Positions 42,625-51,035 are shown, counted from the stretch's first letter. The stretch is 64,000 nucleotides of DNA from Thiodiazotropha sp040506775 (GCA_040506775.1 JBEVWC010000007.1:372001-436000), one strand, 5' to 3'. The notes: generated by a model not told the origin, from the letters alone. Numbers and translations are program-made.

Positions 42625-43170
42625 ATGAAGCTCACAAGATCTTACATTGCAATGTTGCTACTTCTTCTGCTTTTTGGATGCGGAGGCGGTGATACGGGCT
42701 CAACGGACGATTCAGGTACAGACACAACCGATCCCGGTACCGATACCAGTGATCCGGGAACCACCACGGGCACGTTACCCGCCGATCCCGGAGATGCTGG
42801 AAAGATCACCCTGGGCGGTATCGACAGCGATAACGACGGGGTCAGGGATGATGTGCAAATCGCCATCTATGACCGCTACCCGAACGACGAAACAAAACGA
42901 AATGCGCTCACACAAAACGCGGTTGCGCTGCAAGAAGCGATATTCGCCGGTAACACATCGGATTCCGAATCCATAACGGTTGCATCAGGCTTGGTCATCA
43001 ACGCGGTTGACTGTCTGCATGAACGAGTTGACGACCCAATGTCAGATATTGGTTTCCTTGAACAGGCTGTGGTGAACACCTCCGACCGGAGCGACGCCTA
43101 TATCAAGTTCAACGAAGCACTCAACGGGCAGTTTTTTGGTGGTGATGACACCGCCAATCCTTGCCAATAA
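42625..43170 (+). CDS. Lipoprotein with calcium-type loop
   Basis: Start at ATG 42625 (MKLTRSYIAMLLLLLLFGCGG), giving a lipobox LFGC and a 181-residue lipoprotein. A Thr/Asp/Gly-rich linker (TDTTDPGTDTSDPGTT) follows. Then comes GIDSDNDGVRDDVQIAIYDRY, a DxDxDG loop like thrombospondin type 3 or EF-hand calcium sites, and a helical C-terminal half with two cysteines (about 132 and 180). Unknown function. It is 20 bases upstream of the secreted hydrolase, so the two form an operon. Confidence 0.75.
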   Translation: MKLTRSYIAMLLLLLLFGCGGGDTGSTDDSGTDTTDPGTDTSDPGTTTGTLPADPGDAGKITLGGIDSDNDGVRDDVQIAIYDRYPNDETKRNALTQNAVALQEAIFAGNTSDSESITVASGLVINAVDCLHERVDDPMSDIGFLEQAVVNTSDRSDAYIKFNEALNGQFFGGDDTANPCQ

Positions 43171-43190
43171 TTCTGACTGGGGAGTAGACA

Positions 43191-44450
43191 ATGAAACAGA
43201 CAATTATTGGTATGACCGCAGTTGCGCTGGCAACCCTATCATTGGCAACAAGCCCTGCCATGGGTGCATGCGTAGTGGGTGACACCACCGAGATCTATTA
43301 TGTAAACGGCGTATGGAACACCGTCGCTCAGGCGAGGGGGGGACGGAATCTGATCAAGTCCGCCTACAAGCAGTCCTTGCAAGCCCAATATCCGGAACAG
43401 GTTTTCGAGTTCAAGCTTGCCTATAACTATCATTCGGGAAAAGTCGGTGATCTGATCGAGGTGATTGGGCAAAAACTGAATGAAATCGATGATCCGGAAG
43501 CCAACAAGCTCACACCGGACCAATACTACAACCTCTACATGACCGCAAAGGACTTCGATGACGCCGTACCCGTCACTGCAAGGCCTGTCTCAGCAACCAT
43601 AGAGGAATACATGGCGAGCAGGCTGACGGACGCAGTCGATTCAGCCGCTCATATTCAGAAGTACCGGACGGACCTGCAGGAAGGTAAAAGAATCCTCCTC
43701 ATCGCCCACAGCCAGGGCAACATGTTTGCCAACCAGGCTGTTGCTGCACTGATGAACGAATACGGCAGCAGTATCGGAATGATCGGTGTCGCTTCGCCGG
43801 CGGCCGTCACTTACAACAATTCAACCTACTATACCGCCCATGATGATCGTGTGATCGATGCCTTGAGACTGCTGTACGATGTGCTGCCCTCGAACATCGA
43901 AAACGATCCGGGGTTCTTTAATGATCCCAGGGACTTCTCAAACCACCAGTTCTACGATTCATACTTCGCAACCGGTATCGCGAGTCGGTCCAATATCGAC
44001 ACTGACGTCAACAACTACATGGCAAGCCTGCAGTTCCCCAGTGCTGAACTGGGCAGTGGCGCAATCACGGTCACATTGACCTGGGGCAGTGAGCCTGATG
44101 TTGACCTGCATGTCACCGAGCCGAATGGTACGCATGTGTACTATTCCAATCTGCAGGGTGTATCCGGCTATCTCGATCTGGACGACACCACCAGTTATGG
44201 TCCAGAGCACTACTATGTATCCTGCGAGACACTTGAGACGGGCACTTACAATGTTGGGGTGAATTACTATCGAGGTGAAGGAGCAGAGACGGCGCAGGTG
44301 CAAGTGACGACGGGTGATGGCAATACACGCACATTCTCGCAATCCCTCTTACAGGCTGTTGGTTCGTCCGGCAATGCTTCGCCAATACCGGTATCAACAA
44401 TCAACGTGAGTAGGAATCAGAACGGAGCGTTCACTTATCAGGTAAATTAA
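43191..44450 (+). CDS. Secreted lipase-like alpha/beta hydrolase with C-terminal DUF2135/YfaP-like domain
   Basis: A 419-residue secreted protein (signal MKQTIIGMTAVALATLSLATSPAMG, cut near MGA|C). The first domain contains YYVNGVWNT, and the nucleophile elbow LLIAHSQGNMFANQAV (AHSQGN, Ser about 177), which is the GxSxG-like site of lipases. From about residue 290 a beta-sandwich follows: ITVTLTWGSEPDVDLHVTEP, YYSNLQGVSGYLDLDDT, GYGPEHYY-like SYGPEHYYVSCETLETGTY; this is the YfaP/DUF2135 pattern. The lipoprotein upstream is its likely partner. Substrate unknown. Confidence 0.8.
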   Translation: MKQTIIGMTAVALATLSLATSPAMGACVVGDTTEIYYVNGVWNTVAQARGGRNLIKSAYKQSLQAQYPEQVFEFKLAYNYHSGKVGDLIEVIGQKLNEIDDPEANKLTPDQYYNLYMTAKDFDDAVPVTARPVSATIEEYMASRLTDAVDSAAHIQKYRTDLQEGKRILLIAHSQGNMFANQAVAALMNEYGSSIGMIGVASPAAVTYNNSTYYTAHDDRVIDALRLLYDVLPSNIENDPGFFNDPRDFSNHQFYDSYFATGIASRSNIDTDVNNYMASLQFPSAELGSGAITVTLTWGSEPDVDLHVTEPNGTHVYYSNLQGVSGYLDLDDTTSYGPEHYYVSCETLETGTYNVGVNYYRGEGAETAQVQVTTGDGNTRTFSQSLLQAVGSSGNASPIPVSTINVSRNQNGAFTYQVN

Positions 44451-44723
44451 CGGCAAGTGGTGGAGCAGGCTGTTATAGATCGCTCAAGACGCACAATTGA
44501 TACGTTAAGTACACGGGTATTTAACTCTTTTGAACATAATGTATCTGGAAATACTGTTGTGTTCGTGTGATTCGTCTGGGCGCTATAACAGCCGCGCGCC
44601 AACCACTGATCTCATATTTGCTGGTGACGGGTACCTGAATTTAGATATCGTATGAATATACCAGGAGGTGCGTGTTACGAGCAGTTCTAACCTATGGAAT
44701 GATTAACCTATTAATGGCTCTAT

Positions 44724-45038
44724 TCATGGTTTGATTTGTAATAATGCGTCCCGCATCTGCAGATAGGCAATCAAAAATTCGAAGAACATTCTCCAAAATA
44801 GTTCGAAAAACAAAAATGACATCAAGAAAAAAGCAACAAGCGTGGTTTTCTGTCTTATGTTTAATGATTTCCACATGAACGCTTTTGTATTTTCATAGGC
44901 TGTATTGAATAGTTCATATTTACGGATGAGCCGGATAAATACAAGCCACATACCTACGGGCAAAATGAGTGCTCCGAGGTAATAAAATATTATTAATACC
45001 TCTGTGCTAATAAAGCTTTTAAATGTAAGAAAATCCAA
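44724..45038 (-). CDS. DUF4282-like membrane protein
   Basis: A 104-residue protein. The start MDFLTFKSFISTEVLIIFYYL followed by GALILPVGMWLVFI resembles DUF4282 proteins, which open with a FLTFxKFITP motif and two helices. A charged loop and another strong helix (TLVAFFLMSFLFFELFW) follow. AT-rich. Function unknown. Confidence 0.6.
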   Translation of the reverse strand: MDFLTFKSFISTEVLIIFYYLGALILPVGMWLVFIRLIRKYELFNTAYENTKAFMWKSLNIRQKTTLVAFFLMSFLFFELFWRMFFEFLIAYLQMRDALLQIKP

Positions 45039-45184
45039 AGTGATTAAGTACCTATAGTATCTGGTGTGACGCTCGCGCTCAGCCGCGACCGAGTCGAAAC
45101 CGAGGCTTCGGGCAGTAGAGCCTTGTTGAGCAGATGCGCCTGATCTCCGCAGAACGTCGCCTTAAAGGCGCTTGTTTGCTGAAT

Positions 45185-46594
45185 TCAATGTGAAGGCACA
45201 TAGGGGTCTGGCGTACCCATCGGGATCAGTGGATACTGCTCCACACTCCGATCAAACTCATCCACGATCTTCAGGACTGGACCAACAACCCAGGTGTCGG
45301 GTGTTGGCTTCTCCTCGCGCGGATCGGTGTAGAGGTTGTATATCGTTGGCACGGGGTTTTTGACTGGTGGGTCGAACATGGTTTCCTGGCGCATGAAGTG
45401 GAGCTTCCAGTTGCGCCATTTAACGGCCTGCAATCGATCAGCGCACCAGATGGGAAAACCCTCGCGGGCGGACTTATCTGTCTTGCCGAGGAAAAAGTCG
45501 GATTGATCAATGCTGTCGAACGGACGGTCAGTAGGTACTTTAGCGCCAGCAAATGTAGCGAGCGTGGCGAACATGTCTACACCATGAACGATCTCATTGC
45601 TTACGCGCTGGGCAGCGATCTTACCGGGCCAGCGGACAAGAAATGGCACACGGATGCCGCCTTCAAGCGCGGTGAAATACTGGCCGCGCCAAGGACCCGC
45701 CCAGCCATCCCAGGGCTTGAAATACTCAGGGCCATTGTCGCTGGTGAATATCACGATCGTGTTATCCCGTATGCCTGCCTCATCCACGGCAGCAAGAAGC
45801 AGACCGACGTTGGCATCCATTTCAGTCAACATATCCGCCCAGTCGCCGTTACCGGTTCGGCCTTTGAACGCCGGGTTCGGTTCGCTTGGTAAGTGCGGCT
45901 GCGTAAGGGCTACATAAGCGAAGAAAGGTTTGTCTGTTTGGGATTGCTTGTTGATGAATGAGACTGCTCGACGGGTAATTTCAGCATCAATGAGGCGGCG
46001 TTGCTCCACATCATATATCTTCAAAGGAACGCTTTTTTTGTCTTTTTCACCTTCCATGATCTGTTCGGCGGGCATGATGTCCGCTGACCATCCAGGAGAA
46101 GAGGGCCAAAGCGCTTCGTCCGTCGTTCGGGGAATGCCAAACCATTCGTCGAACCCCTGATCATTGGGCAAGCGCCCGTCGTGGCTACCCAGGTGCCACT
46201 TTCCATAGTATCCAGTAGCGTAGCCTGCATTTGAAAGGGCCTCACCGATCGTTATTTCCCATTGTGTCAGTCCATCGGCGACACCACCAAACGGGACGGA
46301 GTGCGTGCCTGAACGAATCGCCCAGCGACCGGTCATCAGACTTGATCGACTAGGGGTGCACTGAGTCTCCATGTTGAAGTTGAGAAAACGCATACCCTCA
46401 TTTGCCAACGAATCGATACTTGGTGTTGGCGCTCCCCGTGTCAGTCCGCCGCCATAGACTCCGACTTCACCGTAACCGAGATTGTCTGTGAGGATGAACA
46501 CGATATTCGGCTTGCTCGTCTCGGCATATGCGACATTGAACACCATCGCAATAAATACCAACACGGCGGTAATCACATTTCTACTCTTCATCAT
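45185..46594 (-). CDS. Periplasmic sulfatase (arylsulfatase family)
   Basis: I use ATG 46594 (MMKSRNVITAVLVFIAMVFNV), which has AGAGGA just upstream and starts the signal peptide; this gives 469 residues. The mature start PNIVFILTDNLGYGEVGVYGG provides metal ligands. CTPSRSSLMTGR (Cys79) is the sulfatase signature in which Cys becomes formylglycine. YYGKWHLGSHDG and IVIFTSDNGPEY complete the active site. It hydrolyses sulfate esters in the periplasm. No formylglycine-generating enzyme or transporter is adjacent, so maturation must rely on a gene elsewhere. Confidence 0.93.
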   Translation of the reverse strand: MMKSRNVITAVLVFIAMVFNVAYAETSKPNIVFILTDNLGYGEVGVYGGGLTRGAPTPSIDSLANEGMRFLNFNMETQCTPSRSSLMTGRWAIRSGTHSVPFGGVADGLTQWEITIGEALSNAGYATGYYGKWHLGSHDGRLPNDQGFDEWFGIPRTTDEALWPSSPGWSADIMPAEQIMEGEKDKKSVPLKIYDVEQRRLIDAEITRRAVSFINKQSQTDKPFFAYVALTQPHLPSEPNPAFKGRTGNGDWADMLTEMDANVGLLLAAVDEAGIRDNTIVIFTSDNGPEYFKPWDGWAGPWRGQYFTALEGGIRVPFLVRWPGKIAAQRVSNEIVHGVDMFATLATFAGAKVPTDRPFDSIDQSDFFLGKTDKSAREGFPIWCADRLQAVKWRNWKLHFMRQETMFDPPVKNPVPTIYNLYTDPREEKPTPDTWVVGPVLKIVDEFDRSVEQYPLIPMGTPDPYVPSH

Positions 46595-46766
46595 CTGTCC
46601 TCTCATCCTTATAGTTTGGTCTTCTATCTTTTTTGTTATCAACTATGGATTTGCGTAACCGGGCACTCAAGACGTTTTATGGTCACTCAAGCTAACTGTC
46701 TCACCATGATTTTTGATCTGTCAACTGCGGAATATTTGTGGTGAATCAGGTTCAAGGAGTGACGTC

Positions 46767-46880
46767 ATGCCCAAGCCCAGGAAGACTCTCATGTCATTAG
46801 GCGAAACCCTTATCCCGCGAAAAGACATGCCTAAAGGATTACCATTAAATGAGACGGACTATCTCGAACTGGTCGACTGA
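46767..46880 (+). pseudogene. Remnant of a REP-associated (Y1/IS200-like) transposase
   Basis: A good ribosome site (AAGGAGTGAC) precedes ATG 46767. The 37 codons read MPKPRKTLMSLGET, like the start of RAYT-type Y1 transposases (usual continuation PYYHC), then jump to LPLNETDYLELVD and a TGA where the family has Trp in the block DYLxLVDWTGR; the next codons read TG. The whole catalytic middle is missing. I conclude an internal deletion plus nonsense change. It matters because this family mobilises REP palindromes like those in this window. Confidence 0.6.
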
Positions 46881-47106
46881 ACAGGTTGCAGAGGGAATGC
46901 TTACTCGTAAATTGATGTAAAGGCATTCAAATTGTATCTCTGCCTAATCATTGTGTGCGGTATAGGATTAAAGCCGAGAAAAAGTGGTAGGAGATTGAGG
47001 CTGGACTGAGAAGTCACACAAATCCCTTGTGTTCTTGCCGTGGGTATCTTGGTGGCTTTATTCCTACAGCAGAGCAGGCACATTGGCCCGATCGCCTTTA
47101 TATCGG

Positions 47107-47406
47107 TCATTCTTCTTCTCCGGGTAAGACCAGCAAACGTTCGCTCCGCCACACTCGAATAATATGAACAGACGACTCCTCTCGTAGGTACACAATACGA
47201 AACGGAGGATGAATCAGTTCTCGAACTGAGGCCGTGTCGAGTTCCGGAACGGGCCTTCCGAGATCTGGATGAGTTTCCAGGTGCTGGATATGCGTGAAAA
47301 TTTCCCGTTGCAATTGTTCCCCGATTTGGGGAACTCCCTCGGCCGCGTAGTACTCCTTCACTGACTCGAGATCATCGAATGCCGATTGAGTAACGACAAC
47401 CTTCAT
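47107..47406 (-). CDS. ParE/RelE family toxin
   Basis: A 99-residue toxin of the ParE/RelE superfamily: VVVTQSAFDDLESVKEYYA at the start, IGEQLQREIFTHIQHLETHPDLGRPVPELD in the middle (in parts: QREIFTHIQHLETHPDLG, RPVPELD) and ELIHPPFRIVYLREESSVHIIRVWRSERLL at the end (RIVYLRE, VHIIRVWRSERLL). The ATG follows directly after the antitoxin stop. ParE poisons gyrase and RelE cuts mRNA; the sequence favours ParE (long helical hairpin). Confidence 0.92.
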   Translation of the reverse strand: MKVVVTQSAFDDLESVKEYYAAEGVPQIGEQLQREIFTHIQHLETHPDLGRPVPELDTASVRELIHPPFRIVYLREESSVHIIRVWRSERLLVLPGEEE

Positions 47407-47676
47407 TTACTCAATTCCGAGTTTTTTACGCACCTCGGACAAGGAGAGTTCTTTCCCTTCCTTCACATCCATCATTCCCTTGGCAAGTGCTCTCAGAAAG
47501 TCCCTCTCCTCTTCATTTTTCTCATATTCATCAATGGCTTGAACAACCGCCACACCTCGCCCTCGGCTCGTTAGCAATATGGGTCGATGACTGTCCTTAG
47601 CGTGATTCACAACCTTACCGGGATTGATCTTTAGATCAGATAGCGGAACGACGTCCTCAGAGAACTTAGTACCCAT
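47407..47676 (-). CDS. Phd/YefM family antitoxin
   Basis: An 89-residue antitoxin. The N-terminal DNA-binding part has VPLSDLKINPGKVVNHAKDS and RPILLTSRGRGVAVVQAIDEYE, the Phd/YefM pattern; the C-terminal helical tail (about 60-89) binds the toxin. Abuts the toxin gene exactly (TAA then ATG). The pair is expected to autoregulate. Placed at the left edge of the cassette array, where TA pairs often sit and stabilise the array. Confidence 0.92.
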   Translation of the reverse strand: MGTKFSEDVVPLSDLKINPGKVVNHAKDSHRPILLTSRGRGVAVVQAIDEYEKNEEERDFLRALAKGMMDVKEGKELSLSEVRKKLGIE

Positions 47677-47752
47677 AAAGACCTCTCAATAGGTGCTATT
47701 AAAAGGTCTTTATAGCAGTCTCAGTCTTGGGCTTCAAGAGCATCTGGCTTTG

Positions 47753-47950
47753 ATCTGCTGTAATTTGGAGTTGAGAGTTTTGTGCTGTTAAGCATAAAAG
47801 GCGCAACGATAAATATGTAGCTTACGGTGGGTGTCCTATTTGTCTTTTCTAGGGCCTGGTTTTGGCATCGGTAGACTCTCCTGACTGGTTAGTTCAGGGT
47901 GTTCACTAAACCGTAGGAACTATCGAGTCGGCTGGATGTTTTTGTTAGAA
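47753..47950 (-). repeat. attC-0, degenerate left attC region
   Basis: The right core GTTAGAA (47944-47950) overlaps the stop of the excalibur gene. The left part (47753-47815) is closely similar to attC-7 (GTGCTRTTAAGCAYAAA-type core, then GGCGCAACG) but its outer core sites are lost. It looks like an attC that was truncated and partly replaced. Confidence 0.45.
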
Positions 47951-48484
47951 CCTTGAATCATTTTCACAGGGGATACCATCATGATCTCCATCCATCTTCG
48001 TGTTTGGGCAATTTGCTAAAAAGAATTCAGCCTCTGCCCTAGATGTCATTTGACTACAATGCTGCCTTCCATCACATTCGAATTTCGACTTTGAATGGCC
48101 GAAAGTTGGATCCTTTCTGGATTCGACGCCATTTTTTATGTTTATGTTTTTCTCAAATTGACTATAAGCAACATACCCAAGTGCCGCCAATGCAAGAAAG
48201 GAAAGACCTGTTATTAACGAGGGGGGGTTTTTCTTATGGTAGATCTTCTGAGGTTGTTTCTTATTTGGAGCATTCCTTCCTGTTCTTTGGATCTTGATAG
48301 CGCGTTTCTTGCCTCTATGATCCGTTTGAATTTCAAAAGAAATTAACTCTCCTAGCTTAGGACGACCCCCTTCTTTTGGAAACTCCGAGATATGCACGAA
48401 AATTTCGTCAGAACTTTGTGGGGAATCGATAAAACCAAACCCTCGATCATCATTCCATTTTTTCAGATTTCCATGAATTTTCAT
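47945..48484 (-). CDS. Cold-shock domain + TM + excalibur calcium-binding protein (cassette)
   Basis: A 179-residue three-part protein. A cold-shock domain (1-65) has WNDDRGFGFI and EIFVHIS, the RNP motifs for single-stranded nucleic acid. A membrane helix (about 89-107, SLITGLSFLALAALGYVAY) follows. An excalibur domain (about 134-179) has CDGRQHCSQMTSRAEAEFFL and DGDHDGIPCE. Such CSD-TM-excalibur fusions occur in proteobacteria, sometimes with DUF1294. If oriented N-in it would hold a nucleic-acid-binding domain inside and a calcium-binding one outside. Function unknown. Confidence 0.85.
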   Translation of the reverse strand: MKIHGNLKKWNDDRGFGFIDSPQSSDEIFVHISEFPKEGGRPKLGELISFEIQTDHRGKKRAIKIQRTGRNAPNKKQPQKIYHKKNPPSLITGLSFLALAALGYVAYSQFEKNINIKNGVESRKDPTFGHSKSKFECDGRQHCSQMTSRAEAEFFLANCPNTKMDGDHDGIPCENDSRF

Positions 48485-48491
48485 TTTCAGG

Positions 48492-48552
48492 TTCTAACGT
48501 TGCCATAAGCCGCGCGAGGTACGAGCGTCGGATTTGATGACCTGGTTAGAGC
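48492..48552 (-). repeat. attC-1
   Basis: From TCTAACGTTGCC to CTGGTTAGAGC, 61 bases with inner AAGCCGCGCGAGG and GAGCGTCGG segments. Nearly identical in its interior to attC-4. Overlaps the 3' end of the gene at 48546. Confidence 0.75.
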
Positions 48553-48926
48553 GGTGTTCTGTGGTGAAAGCCTTCATATAGTTCCTTTAGATTATTTGGC
48601 AATGCTTCCCAGTAGCTTCGGCAATTAATTTCCGGCACTTGCCAGAACAGGTTTTCTACGAACGCTACATCAATAGCCTGACGTATCTCTTCTTCATCGG
48701 ACTCATAAGCTGTACTTAAATTTTGAAGCAATCCAGAAAATTTCTCAGGCTCAGTATTTTTACGCATTTCTTCGTTTAAAGCATTTGCTAACGCTTCGAA
48801 CCAAGAATATGAATAGTACTCAGTATCTCTGAAATCACCCCATTGACGAGTGTACTGTTTATCTGCACGCACGGAAATTTCTGGGAATTCTCTCTTTATC
48901 TTTTGGCAGAACTCATCTCGGTTCAT
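48546..48926 (-). CDS. Cassette protein, DUF7674/immunity-like
   Basis: A 126-residue acidic cytosolic protein. The C-terminal pattern AIDVAFVENLFWQVPEINCR and YWEALPNNLKELYEGFH resembles small proteins (DUF7674-like) found beside polymorphic toxins and in cassette arrays. The resemblance is from memory and partial, so an immunity role is only a guess. No signal peptide. Confidence 0.6.
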   Translation of the reverse strand: MNRDEFCQKIKREFPEISVRADKQYTRQWGDFRDTEYYSYSWFEALANALNEEMRKNTEPEKFSGLLQNLSTAYESDEEEIRQAIDVAFVENLFWQVPEINCRSYWEALPNNLKELYEGFHHRTPL

Positions 48927-48935
48927 TCTTTTTAA

Positions 48936-49054
48936 GCTCTAACGCCTTGGTCAGTGGACCAGTGTAGTAGAGTAAAATTTAAGGTAAAAAGAGCGTAGCG
49001 ATACCATAAAATTTGCGGAGCGTAACTGGTTCCACTGCACCAAATTGTTAAGTG
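48936..49054 (-). repeat. attC-2
   Basis: From GCTCTAACGCCTTGGTCAGT to CCAAATTGTTAAGTGC, 119 bases. Long-armed palindrome: GGTCAGTGGACCAGTG near the left end answers CTGGTTCCACTGCACC near the right; the middle pair GCGTAGCGATACC and GGAGCGTAAC is the loop region. The longest site of the array, of VCR-like size. Confidence 0.75.
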
Positions 49055-49059
49055 CGACC

Positions 49060-49521
49060 CTACGGCCAATACCTGATACCAATAAGTGATTTAACTCCAC
49101 ACTCATTTACTTCCTCATCAAATTCAACCACCACACCGCTGGCCAGTTTAATTACATCACGCCCATAGTAGTCAATAATTTCGTACACCATACCTTTCGT
49201 ATCAAGAAGATTAGCAATATCTCCGATAGACTGGTTCTCGACCTCATTCAAAAACCAATAGTCGATCTCGATCTTTTCATTACGGAATGAGTATGTCGCT
49301 ATGTCTTTCGGATCGTAATTATCATTCTGTATTGAATGCAGCCTATTCTCGTTATCGAAAAACAACTCATACCACGCATACAGGAGAATGCTACCGTTTT
49401 CCCCCAGATCTGTGTTGCTATCTGGATACCCAAGTATAGATATAGCTGTATCTTTTGATGCACCGATATCTAATGATCCAAATTTTCCGCTTTCTAAAAA
49501 GGCTTCGATGCTAATCTTCAT
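49060..49521 (-). CDS. Cassette protein of unknown function
   Basis: Start at ATG 49521 (MKISIEAFLESGKFGSLDIGA); a GTG two codons upstream touches the attC-3 core. The 153-residue acidic protein shows a pattern I have seen in small proteins near polymorphic toxins: FGSLDIGASKDTAISILGYP, then YAWYELFFDNENRLHSIQND. No known catalytic motif. Immunity-like role is inference only. Confidence 0.6.
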   Translation of the reverse strand: MKISIEAFLESGKFGSLDIGASKDTAISILGYPDSNTDLGENGSILLYAWYELFFDNENRLHSIQNDNYDPKDIATYSFRNEKIEIDYWFLNEVENQSIGDIANLLDTKGMVYEIIDYYGRDVIKLASGVVVEFDEEVNECGVKSLIGIRYWP

Positions 49522-49525
49522 GGAC

Positions 49526-49588
49526 ACTTAACGTTAAAGCACAGTGACGCGAGTGAAACAAGTGTCCCACTGGTGCGACTGGTTATGT
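49526..49588 (-). repeat. attC-3
   Basis: From ACTTAACGTTAAAGCACAGT to GCGACTGGTTATGT, 63 bases; ACAGTGACGCGAGTGAAACA and AGTGTCCCACTGGTGCG give the two arms. Contains the stop of the gene at 49583. Confidence 0.75.
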
Positions 49589-49906
49589 TTCAGTATCATC
49601 CTTTGGCCTGTGAACTTCCCATTTACACAAAAAATTCGGATCTGTAACAACTTCACCTGTACTTCTCAGTTTATATTCTCCTGGCTCTGCTTTAGTGATT
49701 GAACTTGTCACTGGCGGCATGTTCCATTCTTCACCATCATATACTCCGGCCAATTGGATAAGTATACCTTCGTCCTCCGTTGCTCGTTTTATCGATCCAT
49801 GTAATTGTTGCTGTGACTCTATTTCGCCATTGCTATCCAAATAGGTAATACCAACAAGGATATATTTGCCTATTAATTCTTTCGCCTTCTTTGGGTCAAA
49901 TTCCAT
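49583..49906 (-). CDS. Conserved hypothetical cassette protein
   Basis: Start at ATG 49906 (MEFDPKKAKELIGKYILVGIT). The 107-residue product has the pattern KELIGKYILVGITYLDSNGE, LHGSIKRATEDEGILIQL and the C-terminal AEPGEYKLRSTGEVVTDPNF followed by WEV. I recognise this as a recurrent small hypothetical protein of bacterial genomes, function unknown. Confidence 0.65.
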   Translation of the reverse strand: MEFDPKKAKELIGKYILVGITYLDSNGEIESQQQLHGSIKRATEDEGILIQLAGVYDGEEWNMPPVTSSITKAEPGEYKLRSTGEVVTDPNFLCKWEVHRPKDDTET

Positions 49907-49923
49907 CAAAGCCCCGATTCGAA

Positions 49924-49983
49924 ACATAACGTTGCCATAAGCCGCGCGAGGTACGAGCGTCGGATTTGATGGCCTGGTTATGC
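49924..49983 (-). repeat. attC-4
   Basis: From ACATAACGTTGCC to GCCTGGTTATGC, 60 bases, sharing nearly all interior bases with attC-1 (AAGCCGCGCGAGG, GAGCGTCGGATTTGATG). Confidence 0.8.
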
Positions 49984-50385
49984 TCTATATTCATCTTTAC
50001 TCACCATACCGAGCACAACGATATCCTCACACTGAAAAGAAGTTTGAACTCCAAATATTGATTCAAACTCAACACTGAATCCAGTGTTATCTTCCTTGAT
50101 ATGAAGTTCATCAATTACGTTTTGATGATTAAAGCCTTCAAGGTTTACATTATCAACGCCATAGAACTCGAAAGAAATAACATTATCTTTAATTCTCACG
50201 GTTTCATACTGCGAGGTACCGACATTGATGTTTTTGGTGTAATAAAGGTTTATGTCAGCAGCAAGATTTGCATATTTACCGGGTTTTTCACCTCGCTTCA
50301 GTGTGATTTGCATTATTTCTGCATCATGAAATGATGGCCATTCACCATATTCTTCTTCAACTATTTCGGCTTGCAAGATATTCAT
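49978..50385 (-). CDS. Imm50-like immunity protein (cassette)
   Basis: A 135-residue protein with EEEYGEWPSFHDAEIMQITL near the start, a WPSFHDAE signature known from Imm50-type and related families, then alternating strands (VISFEFYGVDNVNLEGF). Such proteins usually protect against a cognate toxin; here no toxin gene is next to it. A good case of an orphan immunity cassette, but the assignment is by motif only. Confidence 0.65.
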   Translation of the reverse strand: MNILQAEIVEEEYGEWPSFHDAEIMQITLKRGEKPGKYANLAADINLYYTKNINVGTSQYETVRIKDNVISFEFYGVDNVNLEGFNHQNVIDELHIKEDNTGFSVEFESIFGVQTSFQCEDIVVLGMVSKDEYRA

Positions 50386-50394
50386 TTCTTTTGA

Positions 50395-50464
50395 GCATAA
50401 CGTGATAGCTCACCCGACCAAAACCGCGCAGTGGTTTTGGTCGGGTGGAGCGGCGTGTTATGCG
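50395..50464 (-). repeat. attC-5
   Basis: From GCATAACGTGATAGCTCACC to GCGGCGTGTTATGC, 70 bases with arms CCCGACCAAAACCGCGC and GGTTTTGGTCGGG, a nearly perfect stem. Very similar to attC-6. Confidence 0.85.
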
Positions 50465-50527
50465 ATAAATAAATACTGGTAACAGCCACTACCTTTTGAT
50501 ACTCACATGTACAGTTACTGAGGCGAT

Positions 50528-50998
50528 TTAAAAATATTCTGGAAATAATTTTTTAACGTCATCCGGCACTTTATTTAGAAACTCCTTTAATGCGCCTTGT
50601 GGATCTGCCTCATCATCTCCTTCTAAATCAATGTATGTATGATGTTTTTCACCTGTGGCAGATAAAGCATAATATTCCGTTCCATAATCATCATCAATGG
50701 CACCATAAATCTCTATTCCTTTGCCTTTTTCTATAAGTGATTGAATAATGTCTTTCCACGCACTAGCAACAGGAAATATGAGAGTGTATTGGCCATTAAC
50801 CTCTGTCCCTTCTGTTATGAAACCTTCTTCCTTTAGAAACGAGGCATCATAATCAAGCAGTGTTTGTGCATCAGCTAATCCGGATAGCTCCAGTATATGG
50901 TTGATCATATTCCAACTGACTACCATTGGTTCCTCTTTGAAATACGATAGAAGTTCTTCAGGTAGCTTTATGAAAATAGAACCATTCAATTGTGACAT
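50528..50998 (-). CDS. Cassette protein of unknown function
   Basis: A 156-residue acidic protein (SYFKEEPMVVSWNMINHILE, EGTEVNGQYTLIFPVASAWK, YIDLEGDDEADPQGALKEFL). It has no signal peptide, membrane helix or catalytic motif I can see. Size and acidity fit an immunity or adaptor protein. Preceded by attC-6 and followed by attC-5. Confidence 0.55.
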   Translation of the reverse strand: MSQLNGSIFIKLPEELLSYFKEEPMVVSWNMINHILELSGLADAQTLLDYDASFLKEEGFITEGTEVNGQYTLIFPVASAWKDIIQSLIEKGKGIEIYGAIDDDYGTEYYALSATGEKHHTYIDLEGDDEADPQGALKEFLNKVPDDVKKLFPEYF

Positions 50999-51035
50999 AT
51001 TGTTTTATCCAATTATTGTGAATAGCTATCAGAGC

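Noticed and set aside
46901..47152. Minus-strand frame of 83 codons left of the toxin gene
   Set aside because: Overlaps the toxin end, basic non-globular composition, no ribosome site.
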